From positions 817,501 through 881,500 of the forward strand of contig CP033051.1 of NCBI GenBank assembly GCA_003667865.1: a stretch of DNA of 64,000 nucleotides, given 5' to 3'. A model generated the notes under the pieces. The model saw nothing but the letters and a program-made list of their open reading frames with translations, searched no databases and had not been told where the DNA came from. The stretch comes from Rossellomorea marisflavi. GTDB taxonomy: Bacteria > Bacillota > Bacilli > Bacillales > Bacillaceae_B. The stretch's first letter is position 1, and each line of letters opens with the position of its first letter. The translations under genes were made by a program, and so were the position numbers. Of this stretch, positions 49,812 through 58,543 are shown one piece after another.

Positions 49812-51590
49812 TTAAATCGACTGTTGAAGCTTATGTCCTTTTGAAATTAGTTGACCTTGATCTACTCTATAAACGATGTCACAATTCTCAATGGTACTCA
49901 GCCTATGAGCAATAATAATTAATGTCTTTTCTCCTTTAAGCCCATCGATCGCCTTCATAATTTCATTTTCTGTTTCATTATCTAAAGCGGATGTTGCTTC
50001 ATCTAAGAAAATGATTTCTGGATTGTGGTACAATGCCCGTGCTATTCCAATACGCTGGCGTTGTCCACCTGAAAGCCTAACTCCCCTTTCTCCCACTACA
50101 GTATCTAAGCCTTCAGGTAAAGTATCAATAAACTCTTTTAACTGTGCATCTTTTATGGCTTTTAGAACTGAAGGCTCATCAATGTCCTGATCTTCAATTC
50201 CAAATGCAATATTTTTTTGAATAGATTCATCTGATAAGTATATGGATTGTGGAATATAACCAATTTTTCTTTGCCAAATCGGCATTAATTCATGTAACTC
50301 TTTCCCATCCACAGTCACCCTACCCTTTTCTGGTTCTAGTAGCCCTAATATGATATCAACTATTGTTGTTTTACCAGCCCCAGAAGCTCCAACAAATGCT
50401 ACTGAACTTCCAATAGGTATTGACAACGAAACATTCTTTATTGAGTATTTTTTTTGATTTGGGTATCGAAAATATATATCTTCTAAATTTATGGATTTAT
50501 GAAATGTTTTTTCAGCACCATTAATTACTACTGACTCTGATGGAGAACCTAACATCTTTAACTCACTTTCCTGATTTCCTTTATTTAAATCGTTATAAAT
50601 CAAAGTTAAAGCTGGAAGGTTAAAGCGAATCGTTGTTAATGTTGAAACGATTCTAGTAATTGAAGGCATCAATCTAAATGCTGACATTGCAAATAACGAC
50701 ATCGTTGCGACTAGTTTGGTTGAGTCAGTCCCTTGAAAAACGAGAATAATCATTGTTATAAGGACAACTGACACTAATAACGTTTCAATGAACAACCTTG
50801 GTATTTGATCGATCATACTTTTATAAATTGTATTTGAGGCTAGAATTCTACTTTCTTTTTCGTACGAGTTTACAAAGTAGCTCTCTTTCCCTGCAACCTT
50901 GATTTCCTTACTTGCCCCTAACCCTTGATTAACCCACTTGATAACCTCTCGATTCACCCTCTGGTTTTCTTCACCTAGATCTCCTATTTTCCTTCGGAAA
51001 ACCTTAAAGAATATTAGAACACTTCCACCTAATAATATTCCGGAAGTTAAAGTAGCAACTGGAGCAGTAATAATTAACAATGTAAGAATGGAAATAATAA
51101 TTAGCGCTTCGGTTATCAACTGAAAACTAGCTAGTAATATCCCATTGAAAACTTTCGCTACCTCCCCATTCACATTCCGTAATAATTCAGCAGTATTTCG
51201 TTGCAAATGAAATGTATAAGGCTTTGTCAAATACTCTCGAAACATCGTGCTTGATAGCTTTACTTTTTGATTAAAAATCACTCTGTATTGAGTGTTATAA
51301 AAAAGTAAAAGGTAAGCATTTTTCACGATAAATACCATTAATAAACAACAGACTGCAAATAATATAAAGGCATTTGTAGATTGAAAGTTAAAGAGATTAT
51401 AGACAAAGGATAAAATCGCCTGCTCTTGAATCATCGCTGGATTTGTCACGATTCCTACAAATGGAACAATTAGGCCAATCCCTGCCGTTTCAAATACCGC
51501 TGCGATCATTAGCATTAGAAAAAGCAATAAGAACTTTTTCTTTTCTTTATTATTAAAAAGCACCCAGAGTTTTGTTATTGTATCCTTCAC
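49812..51590 (-). CDS. ABC flippase for lipid-linked oligosaccharide (PglK-like)
   Basis: This protein of about 592 residues has six membrane helices in the first 320 residues, including FETAGIGLIVPFVGIVTNP, and an ATPase domain with Walker A GASGAGKTT, signature LSGGQRQR and Walker B IIFLDEATSALD. This layout fits PglK, which flips bacillosamine-started glycans over the membrane. The start is probably GTG 51590 (AAGGTG 8 nt upstream) and not 51599. It heads a sub-operon with a SinR-type operator. Confidence 0.82.
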   Translation of the reverse strand: MKDTITKLWVLFNNKEKKKFLLLFLMLMIAAVFETAGIGLIVPFVGIVTNPAMIQEQAILSFVYNLFNFQSTNAFILFAVCCLLMVFIVKNAYLLLFYNTQYRVIFNQKVKLSSTMFREYLTKPYTFHLQRNTAELLRNVNGEVAKVFNGILLASFQLITEALIIISILTLLIITAPVATLTSGILLGGSVLIFFKVFRRKIGDLGEENQRVNREVIKWVNQGLGASKEIKVAGKESYFVNSYEKESRILASNTIYKSMIDQIPRLFIETLLVSVVLITMIILVFQGTDSTKLVATMSLFAMSAFRLMPSITRIVSTLTTIRFNLPALTLIYNDLNKGNQESELKMLGSPSESVVINGAEKTFHKSINLEDIYFRYPNQKKYSIKNVSLSIPIGSSVAFVGASGAGKTTIVDIILGLLEPEKGRVTVDGKELHELMPIWQRKIGYIPQSIYLSDESIQKNIAFGIEDQDIDEPSVLKAIKDAQLKEFIDTLPEGLDTVVGERGVRLSGGQRQRIGIARALYHNPEIIFLDEATSALDNETENEIMKAIDGLKGEKTLIIIAHRLSTIENCDIVYRVDQGQLISKGHKLQQSI

Positions 51591-51635
51591 TTTCGTCACA
51601 CCTTAGAAATGTAGTATTTATTTTTTGGTAGTGGT

Positions 51636-51651
51636 GTTCACTATAATGAAC
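51636..51651 (-). promoter_or_regulatory. SinR-type operator inside a longer palindrome
   Basis: GTTCACTATAATGAAC is the centre of a 34-bp inverted repeat: GGTAGTG (51628-51634) matches CACTACC (51654-51660), flanked by T-run and A-run. It lies between the promoter and the flippase gene. Confidence 0.6.
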
Positions 51652-51722
51652 ATCACTACCAAAAAAAAACCGTGTCACACAACGTTCACATAGGTCAAAA
51701 GGCACAACCCTTTTCTACATAA

Positions 51723-51768
51723 ATAATAACGCACCGACCGTTCTTTTTAAAGCACATTCGTTCGACAT
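51723..51768 (-). promoter_or_regulatory. SinR-type operator, Spo0A-type box and -10 for the flippase operon
   Basis: On the minus strand: 0A box ATGTCGAA (51761-51768), palindrome GTTCTTTTTAAAGCAC in plus notation (51740-51755, one mismatch), 11-bp gap, -10 TATTAT (51723-51728). This is the same order as at 19056-19102. Confidence 0.65.
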
Positions 51769-51818
51769 AATCTAACAGTATTCTTATTTATCATGTTCCC
51801 AATCCGTTCTACATCTAC

Positions 51819-53015
51819 TTAACTAATAATTCGGTAAAGTTTATCTAATTCATGGCCATTCCCATAATCCATAGCCTCTATATTTCTCACAAGAGTCTCT
51901 TTTAGATCATGGTTCTGATAAAATTCTTCAATCCCTTGTGCAATCCCTTGAACACTCATCTCACAAATAAAGCCTTCCACACCATTTTCTAGCTGACTTG
52001 CTGCTGTAGGATAGTTTGTGATGAGAATGGGTTTCCCCAATATTTTTGCTTCAGAAACGGTTACCGCTTTCCCCTCATATCTTGAAGGCTGAACATATAG
52101 ATCACAGTCTCTCATATAAGGATATGGATTTGTTTTTTTTCCTAAAAGGATAAAGCTTTCTTCTAATTTATACTTCGCAATTAACTCCTTCAACTCTTGT
52201 TCATAACCACCATAGCCAATAATGTACCATTTGATAGTGGTTAACCCTTTATCATGCAAGCATTTAAGAGCCTCTACTGCCATATCAAATCCTTTTACGT
52301 AAGATAATCTTCCTACAGACAAAAGGGTAAAGCTGGAACTATTCTTTTCAAATGATAAGTGTTCCTGAGACATTTTCTTAATAAAATCAGGAGAGGTTAT
52401 ATTCTCTACAACCATTACCTTCTTTTGTAAAGATGGGTATGCTGATAAGAAGGAGTCCTTACATGCATCCGATACAGAAGCGATATGATCAAACTGATTC
52501 CAAATCTTGAGATCCAGCCTATTATCAATTTCTAACTTACTATAATCTGTATGGACCCAAGCAATTTTCTTTTTCGCGTTTATTTTTTTTGCAATAATAT
52601 CATGTGGCCACGCGTAGCTAATGGCAACATCATATTCTTTATCAAGCTTGGGTAGTAAAAAAGAAGAGTATTTTTGAGTAAGCTGCATTTGGATATATCC
52701 TGAGCCTTCTTCTAGGTTTCTAGATTTAGATGTTATTTGTGCAATGTACTTTGACAAAACACGAATAAATGCCAGTGAATACTCTCCTTCATTAATACAT
52801 TGTGTAACCGGCTTACGAAATACACTGTATTTTTTCATTTCAGGTAAGATATTTACAGATTTCGGTATGAGACCCATAAATTCTCCGACATGATGGTAGA
52901 TTAGTAGGTCTATATTGTATTTCGTGTAATCAAAGCTTTCTAGCATATTAATCAGGCTTCTTTCAATCCCGCCAATTTCCATATTATAGACTGCAATTAA
53001 AATATTTTTTTTCAT
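51819..53015 (-). CDS. Family 4 glycosyltransferase
   Basis: This 398-residue GT-B enzyme has ILIAVYNMEIGGIERSLINM, AWVHTDYSKLE, LSVGRLSYVKGFDMAVEAL and QPSRYEGKAVTVSEAKILGKP. It belongs to the same subfamily as the 47514-48689 enzyme. It ends the first large segment of the locus, before the operator region at 51.6-51.8 kb. Confidence 0.9.
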   Translation of the reverse strand: MKKNILIAVYNMEIGGIERSLINMLESFDYTKYNIDLLIYHHVGEFMGLIPKSVNILPEMKKYSVFRKPVTQCINEGEYSLAFIRVLSKYIAQITSKSRNLEEGSGYIQMQLTQKYSSFLLPKLDKEYDVAISYAWPHDIIAKKINAKKKIAWVHTDYSKLEIDNRLDLKIWNQFDHIASVSDACKDSFLSAYPSLQKKVMVVENITSPDFIKKMSQEHLSFEKNSSSFTLLSVGRLSYVKGFDMAVEALKCLHDKGLTTIKWYIIGYGGYEQELKELIAKYKLEESFILLGKKTNPYPYMRDCDLYVQPSRYEGKAVTVSEAKILGKPILITNYPTAASQLENGVEGFICEMSVQGIAQGIEEFYQNHDLKETLVRNIEAMDYGNGHELDKLYRIIS

Positions 53016-53037
53016 CTTCTACCCTCACCTAAACCGT

Positions 53038-53673
53038 TTATCCACTCACCTGCATAAGCTTACTATCACCTTGGTATGGTTTTATCTCTGTCTCTCTTTT
53101 GTTTAGAAATATTGTATTAGCAGGAACGATTCCTTTTACAACACTACCTGCAGCAATAACCACATTATCACCAATATGTGTGTTTCTAAGGATAACAACA
53201 TTTGATCCAATCCAAACGTTTTCACCAATCGTTACTTCTCCTCTTACTAAATGATCCGAAGTATTCTTTTTATAATTATGATCATGGTCATTAATACAAA
53301 CATTTGGAGCAATTTTTGTGTTTTTTCCAATTGAGACTCTACTGACACAATTGATATTGCAATTGTCATTGATAAACACATTACTTCCTATTTGCAAAAC
53401 ACCATCATAATCAATTCGTATACTTGCATTCTTTCTAATAAAAACGAATTTCCCGATTGAAATCCTCGCGTTTTTATTAAAAACCTCTATTTTGCTATTA
53501 GCTTGAAGAGAAAAGATTGAAGCACTAATATTTTTGAAATATATAACTTTAAATATGACTGCTCTTACGATCCCAATTAAGTGGGAAAGATTCATGATAA
53601 TGGTAATCATAAGACCACGTTTTTTGATCTCAGAACTAAGTGTCATGAAGATTTTCTTCCCAATATGAACCAT
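53038..53673 (-). CDS. Left-handed beta-helix acyltransferase
   Basis: This 211-residue protein has hexapeptide repeats from about residue 75 (IGKFVFIRKNASI, IGSNVFINDNCNI, IGKNTKIAPNVCINDHDH, IGENVWIGSNVVI, IGDNVVIAAGSVV), typical of serine/sugar O-acetyltransferases. INDHDHNY carries the likely catalytic His. It probably acetylates a sugar of the glycan. Confidence 0.88.
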   Translation of the reverse strand: MVHIGKKIFMTLSSEIKKRGLMITIIMNLSHLIGIVRAVIFKVIYFKNISASIFSLQANSKIEVFNKNARISIGKFVFIRKNASIRIDYDGVLQIGSNVFINDNCNINCVSRVSIGKNTKIAPNVCINDHDHNYKKNTSDHLVRGEVTIGENVWIGSNVVILRNTHIGDNVVIAAGSVVKGIVPANTIFLNKRETEIKPYQGDSKLMQVSG

Positions 53674-53697
53674 AAACTCTCTCCTTATTCCATTCCT

Positions 53698-54438
53698 TCA
53701 TCGATATATTTTTCTTAACCTAGCTATATTATGACCACCTATAACCTTTGAAAGGATTACTTTCACTTTTCCTTTCACTCTTACGCTTAAAGGCAGCCAG
53801 CTCTTATGAAAATGATGCATAGCATAGGTGTTATCCGTTATAAATGTTTGACAATTAATATAGTCATAAGGAGAAAAATACGTCTGAGAATAAAATGTTC
53901 CCATTCCTTTAATTTCTTGATATTCACCATTTTTCTTAAGTCCAAAAGACTCAAGCAGCTTTGTAATAATAGCAACATTTGTTAGTACATTAAAGGTTCC
54001 ATCTTCCTTAATAAACGTTTTTCCATCATACGAATCTAGAAAATGTTTTATTAATGGATTTCCCTTTTCAGCACCTATTGTACTTGTGGCGATATAATTC
54101 TCTTGTTCAAACCCCCAAAAGGAGGAATGATGCAAAAGATCATTGAATGACTTAAACACTTCTACATCTGTATCTAAATAGATTCCCCCGTCATGATAGA
54201 GTGCATAGACCCTAACATAATCACTAACAAAGGCATATTTTCCTGAGCTGTATGCCTCTTTTACATATGAATTCATACTAATATCGAAGTTGCTTTCGTT
54301 CCACTCTACAATCTCGTAATCTGGTAAATGCTTTGTCCAGCTTTCCATACACCTTTTGACGATGTCCGGTTTTTCCTTCCCACCAAACCAACAGTAATGG
54401 ATTGTTTTAGGTATTTTCCGATTTGGGTCCATTTTCAT
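53698..54438 (-). CDS. Family 32 glycosyltransferase (capsular, DXD type)
   Basis: This 246-residue enzyme has IPKTIHYCWFGGKEKPD at residues 9-25, the DXD motif in GGIYLDTDVEV (Asp89, Asp91) and SDYVRVYALY before it. These are the marks of GT32 enzymes such as capsular galactosyl- or mannosyltransferases. It begins 3 bp after the SinR-like gene. Confidence 0.9.
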   Translation of the reverse strand: MKMDPNRKIPKTIHYCWFGGKEKPDIVKRCMESWTKHLPDYEIVEWNESNFDISMNSYVKEAYSSGKYAFVSDYVRVYALYHDGGIYLDTDVEVFKSFNDLLHHSSFWGFEQENYIATSTIGAEKGNPLIKHFLDSYDGKTFIKEDGTFNVLTNVAIITKLLESFGLKKNGEYQEIKGMGTFYSQTYFSPYDYINCQTFITDNTYAMHHFHKSWLPLSVRVKGKVKVILSKVIGGHNIARLRKIYR

Positions 54439-54441
54439 ACC

Positions 54442-54789
54442 TCAATCTTTCTCTACTTTTGATACTTTCCAGTTAATATAGTCTATTAATGTTCTGTATT
54501 CTTTAATTTGTCCCGTTTTAACACCTGTTTCCTTTAATTCCGTTGCAAAATCAATTAAGTCCTGATCTATATCTTGCTGAACAGCACTTGATTTTACTGG
54601 ATTCAAGAATGCATCTAATTCCACTTCAAGCACTTTTGCTATTCTATTCACAACCTGAATGGACGGATTTAGATTGAGGTTACGTTCAATACTACTTAAA
54701 TAGGACTTTGATATTTTGGATCGTTTGGCTAATTCGGATAGCGTTAATCCCCTTTGCTTACGAAGTTCATATATTGTTTTTCCTAGCAA
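54442..54789 (-). CDS. SinR-like transcription regulator inside the eps operon
   Basis: This 115-residue protein has an XRE-type HTH (about 6-62) with LSELAKRSKISKSYLSSIERN, very close to SinR, including the SIERN and NPSIQ segments. The C-terminal part (DQDLIDFATELKETGVKTGQIKEYRTLIDYINW) resembles the SinR/SinI interaction domain. The TTG start follows GGGG by about 9 nt, which suggests low-level synthesis. It sits between the EpsN-like and GT32 genes, so eps transcription also makes the regulator. No SinI-like gene was found in the window. Confidence 0.88.
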   Translation of the reverse strand: MLGKTIYELRKQRGLTLSELAKRSKISKSYLSSIERNLNLNPSIQVVNRIAKVLEVELDAFLNPVKSSAVQQDIDQDLIDFATELKETGVKTGQIKEYRTLIDYINWKVSKVEKD

Positions 54790-54820
54790 GACTCATACCC
54801 CGTTCATCATTAAATATATT

Positions 54821-56008
54821 CTATGCACTATAGATATCCATTCTTTCCTTCCTCTTTAAAACTGTTTTCTTTATATGATTAATGACCGTATCTAGTTCTT
54901 CATCTGTCATATTGGACCCTGATGGTAAGCATATACCGTTTTCGAAAAGGAAATCTGAAACACTTTCTGCTTCTGAATGAGGATAATAGTGAACTCCTTC
55001 AAAAACAGGTTGAAGGTGAAGTGGTTTCCAAACTGGTCTTGCTTCAATATTCTCTTCACTTAGTGCCTGTAAGAGCTCTTTTACTGATATTCCCGCCTCT
55101 TCTTCATTTACTAGTAAAGCTGTTAACCATCGATTTGAAAATGTATCCTCTAATTCTGGCATAAACATAAATCCAGGAAGTCCAGACAGTTCTTCGTAAT
55201 ACCTATTAAAAATAGATCTCCTTGACTGAATTCTTTCCTCTAGCACTTCTAATTGTGCTCTTCCAACTCCAGCTAGTATGTTGCTTAATCGGTAATTATA
55301 GCCTATTTGGCTATGCTGATAATGAGGTGCTGCATCTCTTGCCTGGGTAGCTAAAAACCGTGCTTTTTGTAACGCTTCACGATCATTAGAAATCAGCATT
55401 CCTCCGCCAGAAGTGGTAATAATTTTATTTCCATTAAAGGAAAACACACCAAATCGACCAAATGTTCCGCTTGCTTTTCCTTTATACATTGAGCCCAGTG
55501 ACTCAGCGGCATCTTCAATTACAGGAACATGGTATTGATCACAAATTGCAATAATTTCGTCCATCTTTGCACTTTGCCCATATAAATTGACAACTATGAC
55601 GGCTTTTGGAAGACAGCCCTCTTCCATCGCATCATCAAAAGCTCTTCGCAATGCTTGTGGAGACATATTCCATGTATCTGGTTCTGAATCGATGAAAATA
55701 GGTTCCGCACCTTGATACATAATTGGATTGGCACTAGCAATAAATGTAAGGCTTGAGCAGAAAACGTTATCCCCTTTTCCTACTCCTAACAAAGAAAGAG
55801 CCAGATGAATGGCAGCTGTGCCTGAACTTAAGGCTACTGCTTCACTGGCTCCTACATATTTAGCAACTTCTTCTTCAAAAGCATCGACATTCGGACCAAG
55901 TGGTGCAATCCAATTGGTTTCAAATGCTTCCTTAATATATTTTAGTTCCTTTCCACTCATATGTGGCGATGATAGAAAGATTCTTTTTTTATCTGTTATT
56001 TGACCCAT
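54821..56008 (-). CDS. UDP-sugar aminotransferase (EpsN/PglE type)
   Basis: This 395-residue DegT/DnrJ/EryC1 PLP enzyme has the PLP lysine at Lys195 in FSFNGNKIITTSGGGML and IEDAAESLGS. Its start IFLSSPHMSGKELKYIKEAF matches EpsN/PglE, which aminate the 4-keto sugar made by EpsC/PglF to give UDP-4-amino sugar. It overlaps no gene and lies 5 bp after the EpsM-like gene. Confidence 0.93.
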   Translation of the reverse strand: MGQITDKKRIFLSSPHMSGKELKYIKEAFETNWIAPLGPNVDAFEEEVAKYVGASEAVALSSGTAAIHLALSLLGVGKGDNVFCSSLTFIASANPIMYQGAEPIFIDSEPDTWNMSPQALRRAFDDAMEEGCLPKAVIVVNLYGQSAKMDEIIAICDQYHVPVIEDAAESLGSMYKGKASGTFGRFGVFSFNGNKIITTSGGGMLISNDREALQKARFLATQARDAAPHYQHSQIGYNYRLSNILAGVGRAQLEVLEERIQSRRSIFNRYYEELSGLPGFMFMPELEDTFSNRWLTALLVNEEEAGISVKELLQALSEENIEARPVWKPLHLQPVFEGVHYYPHSEAESVSDFLFENGICLPSGSNMTDEELDTVINHIKKTVLKRKERMDIYSA

Positions 56009-56013
56009 TCAAC

Positions 56014-56658
56014 TCACCCCGTATTCACTATATTTTCAACTTTAACCTTTGCTGGTGTTCCGACTGCAACACAAAATTCAGGAAGATCATCAATGACCGT
56101 TGCACCGGCACCAATTGTTGTCCACGCACCGATTCTTTTATTCGGAATAATTGTTGAACTACTTCCTAGAAAAACACCTTCGCCTAATGTCACAGTACCT
56201 GTAATCGTACTATTCGGACATAGATGCACATAATCTTCTAGTAAACAATCATGCTCGACAATGGATCCTGTATTGATAATGCAGTGGTCCCCAATAACAG
56301 CATCAGCATTAATAACAGTATTTGGCATGACAACGGTACCTCTTCCGATTTTTGCACTAGAACTGATACTAGCAGAAGGGTGAGTAATCGTTATATAGTC
56401 ATCCATAGTTAAATCAAGCATTTCTACTATTGCTTTTCTTGTTTTGTTATTTCCAATTGCCATCAGAAATTTCACATCTTTATTTTTTTCTTTTATATGT
56501 ATCACAGAACTTATAGGACCCAAAAACAAATTATTGATCATGACAACTTCTTCATATTTACTATCAAGATATCCGATTACCTTATTTCCTTCACTTGCAT
56601 GAATTACGTCTGAAATGACTTTACTATGACCTCCATGTCCAATCACCACAACATTCAT
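56014..56658 (-). CDS. Sugar N-acetyltransferase (EpsM/PglD type)
   Basis: This 214-residue protein has [19 protein letters not shown] at the N-terminus (PglD-like UDP-binding domain, about 1-75) and a left-handed beta-helix with [20 protein letters not shown] at the end. In the family it acetylates the 4-amino group to give UDP-diNAc-bacillosamine. It overlaps the EpsL-like gene by 4 bp. Confidence 0.92.
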   Translation of the reverse strand: MNVVVIGHGGHSKVISDVIHASEGNKVIGYLDSKYEEVVMINNLFLGPISSVIHIKEKNKDVKFLMAIGNNKTRKAIVEMLDLTMDDYITITHPSASISSSAKIGRGTVVMPNTVINADAVIGDHCIINTGSIVEHDCLLEDYVHLCPNSTITGTVTLGEGVFLGSSSTIIPNKRIGAWTTIGAGATVIDDLPEFCVAVGTPAKVKVENIVNTG

Positions 56659-57269
56659 CCGTTTCCTCCTCCCACTGAGGACTTAGACCCTTTAAATTGT
56701 TCAACCGTTGCATTACCTGGTTGATTGATTCCTTCTGATGACATCACTTTATAGGCTGTTAAGAATAATATTTTCAAATCAAGTAGAAAAGATTGGTTTT
56801 TGACATACCAAACATCTAACATAAACTTTTCTTCCCATGAGATTGCATTTCGCCCATTAATTTGTGCCCAGCCCGTAATCCCTGGCCTTACTTTGTGTCT
56901 AAGAGATTGCTCTTTTGTATAGAGGGGTAAGTACTCAACAAGTAATGGCCTTGGCCCAACCAAGCTCAGATCCCCTTTTATCACATTCCATAGTTGTGGA
57001 TATTCATCTAAGCTATATTTCCGAAGAAATTTTCCAAAAGAGGTTAATCGCTTATAATCAGGCAGTAACTGACCATATTTATTTCTTGTATCTGTCATTG
57101 TTCTAAATTTATATAGCCAAAATCGTTTGCCATCCAGTCCTGGTCGCTCTTGCTTAAAAATGATGGGGGATCCGAGCTTTACTTTTACTATTAACGCAAT
57201 AAGCATAAAAAAGGGGAAAAGGCCAAGGAAAAGGAGTAAAGAAACCGTAATATCAAATAAACGTTTCAT
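56655..57269 (-). CDS. Phosphoglycosyl transferase (EpsL/PglC type)
   Basis: This 204-residue protein has one re-entrant membrane helix (about 10-30), the catalytic Asp88-Glu89 pair in [33 protein letters not shown] and [14 protein letters not shown]. This is the small PGT type that moves phospho-bacillosamine to undecaprenyl phosphate and starts the glycan. A G-rich Shine-Dalgarno (GGGGGG) precedes the ATG. Confidence 0.93.
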   Translation of the reverse strand: MKRLFDITVSLLLFLGLFPFFMLIALIVKVKLGSPIIFKQERPGLDGKRFWLYKFRTMTDTRNKYGQLLPDYKRLTSFGKFLRKYSLDEYPQLWNVIKGDLSLVGPRPLLVEYLPLYTKEQSLRHKVRPGITGWAQINGRNAISWEEKFMLDVWYVKNQSFLLDLKILFLTAYKVMSSEGINQPGNATVEQFKGSKSSVGGGNG

Positions 57270-57284
57270 GTGGTCCCCCCTAAG

Positions 57285-57428
57285 TTAATTTGATACATTC
57301 ATCATTTGTTGAATGATGTCATCAATAACATCTTTTACATAAAGGTTTTCTTTCTCCATGCCTTTGTTATATATATTTATCAGTATTTCCCTTAAATTGT
57401 TTTCAGTGAACTGTTCCGAAATCTTCAT
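57285..57428 (-). CDS. 47-residue small protein in the eps operon, unknown function
   Basis: This short gene (start MKISEQFTENNLREILINIY) has a good Shine-Dalgarno (GAGGG, 8 nt before ATG) and tight spacing (15 bp both to galE and to the PGT gene). The product is hydrophilic and probably helical, ending IIQQMMNVSN. It shows no SinI motif. I do not recognise it, and I recall no equivalent in the B. subtilis eps operon. Confidence 0.65.
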   Translation of the reverse strand: MKISEQFTENNLREILINIYNKGMEKENLYVKDVIDDIIQQMMNVSN

Positions 57429-57443
57429 TGTCTACCCTCTTCT

Positions 57444-58517
57444 TTATTTATTTCCAATAAAAAAACCCTCACTTGGGATAAGTTGAGGATCTTCTGTATG
57501 TTCATCTGTGGTATATCCATTAGGGTTCTTACTTTGCCATCTCCAAGCATCTTCACACATTTCCTTTATGCCTTTTGTTGCGACCCACCCTAAATGCTGC
57601 TTTGCTTTTTCAGGATCTGCATAACACACAGCAACATCACCAGGTCTTGCAGCTACAATTTTGTAGGGAATCTTTTTGTTAGAGGCTTTTTCAAATGCAT
57701 TAATCATTTCTAACACACTATATCCCTTCCCCGTTCCAAGATTGTATGCATCTACTCCAGCTGAAATTGACGTTCTTTCTAATGCTTTTAGATGTCCGAA
57801 AGCCAAATCAACAACATGAATATAGTCCCTTATACCTGTTCCATCAACTGTCGGATACTGGTTTCCAAATACCTTCAGTTCCTCTTGTTTCCCTACAGCT
57901 ACTTGTGTGATATACGGCATTAAATTATTTGGAACACCATTTGGGTCTTCTCCTATTCGCCCACTTTCATGTGCACCAATTGGATTAAAATACCTCAGTA
58001 TAGAAATGCTCCAATCTTGATCAGACTCATAGAGATCATGAAGAATATTCTCAATCATTAACTTTGTGCGCCCATAAGGATTAAGGGCACCTAATGGGCT
58101 ATCCTCAGAAATTGGAAATTTTTCTGGTGCTCCATAGACTGTTGCAGAGGAGCTGAATACGAGCCTTTTTACATTATATTTCTTCATTGTTTCACAAAGA
58201 ATTAACGTACTAGAAATATTATTATGAAAATATTTTAGAGGGAAAAATACAGATTCTCCTACTGCTTTTAATCCTGCAAAATGAATGACTGCTTCTATAT
58301 CATTCTCTAAAAATACGGTATTTAGGCTTTGCTCATCTAACAAATCAAGATGATAAAATTTAAATTCTCTTCCGGTAATTTCTTTTATTCTAGTAATCAC
58401 TTCAGATTTGCTATTCGCTAAGTTATCCAACACTACTACCTCATACCCTGCATTTAACAGCTCTACGCATGTATGACTCCCTATATAGCCTGCTCCTCCA
58501 GTTATAAGAATCGCCAA
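57444..58517 (-). CDS. galE: UDP-glucose 4-epimerase
   Basis: This 357-residue extended SDR enzyme has the NAD loop ILITGGAGYIGSHTCVELL, catalytic YGRTK and RYFNPIGAHESG. The C-terminus carries an extension of about 20 residues (TTDEHTEDPQLIPSEGFFIG) beyond the usual GalE end. It supplies UDP-Gal or UDP-GalNAc for the eps glycan. Confidence 0.95.
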   Translation of the reverse strand: MAILITGGAGYIGSHTCVELLNAGYEVVVLDNLANSKSEVITRIKEITGREFKFYHLDLLDEQSLNTVFLENDIEAVIHFAGLKAVGESVFFPLKYFHNNISSTLILCETMKKYNVKRLVFSSSATVYGAPEKFPISEDSPLGALNPYGRTKLMIENILHDLYESDQDWSISILRYFNPIGAHESGRIGEDPNGVPNNLMPYITQVAVGKQEELKVFGNQYPTVDGTGIRDYIHVVDLAFGHLKALERTSISAGVDAYNLGTGKGYSVLEMINAFEKASNKKIPYKIVAARPGDVAVCYADPEKAKQHLGWVATKGIKEMCEDAWRWQSKNPNGYTTDEHTEDPQLIPSEGFFIGNK

Positions 58518-58543
58518 TTTATATCACTCCTATCTTAATAAAA

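Noticed and set aside
51622..51669. Rho-independent terminator reading of the 51.63 kb palindrome
   Set aside because: T-run precedes and A-run follows the stem on both strands, which is the reverse of what a terminator needs.
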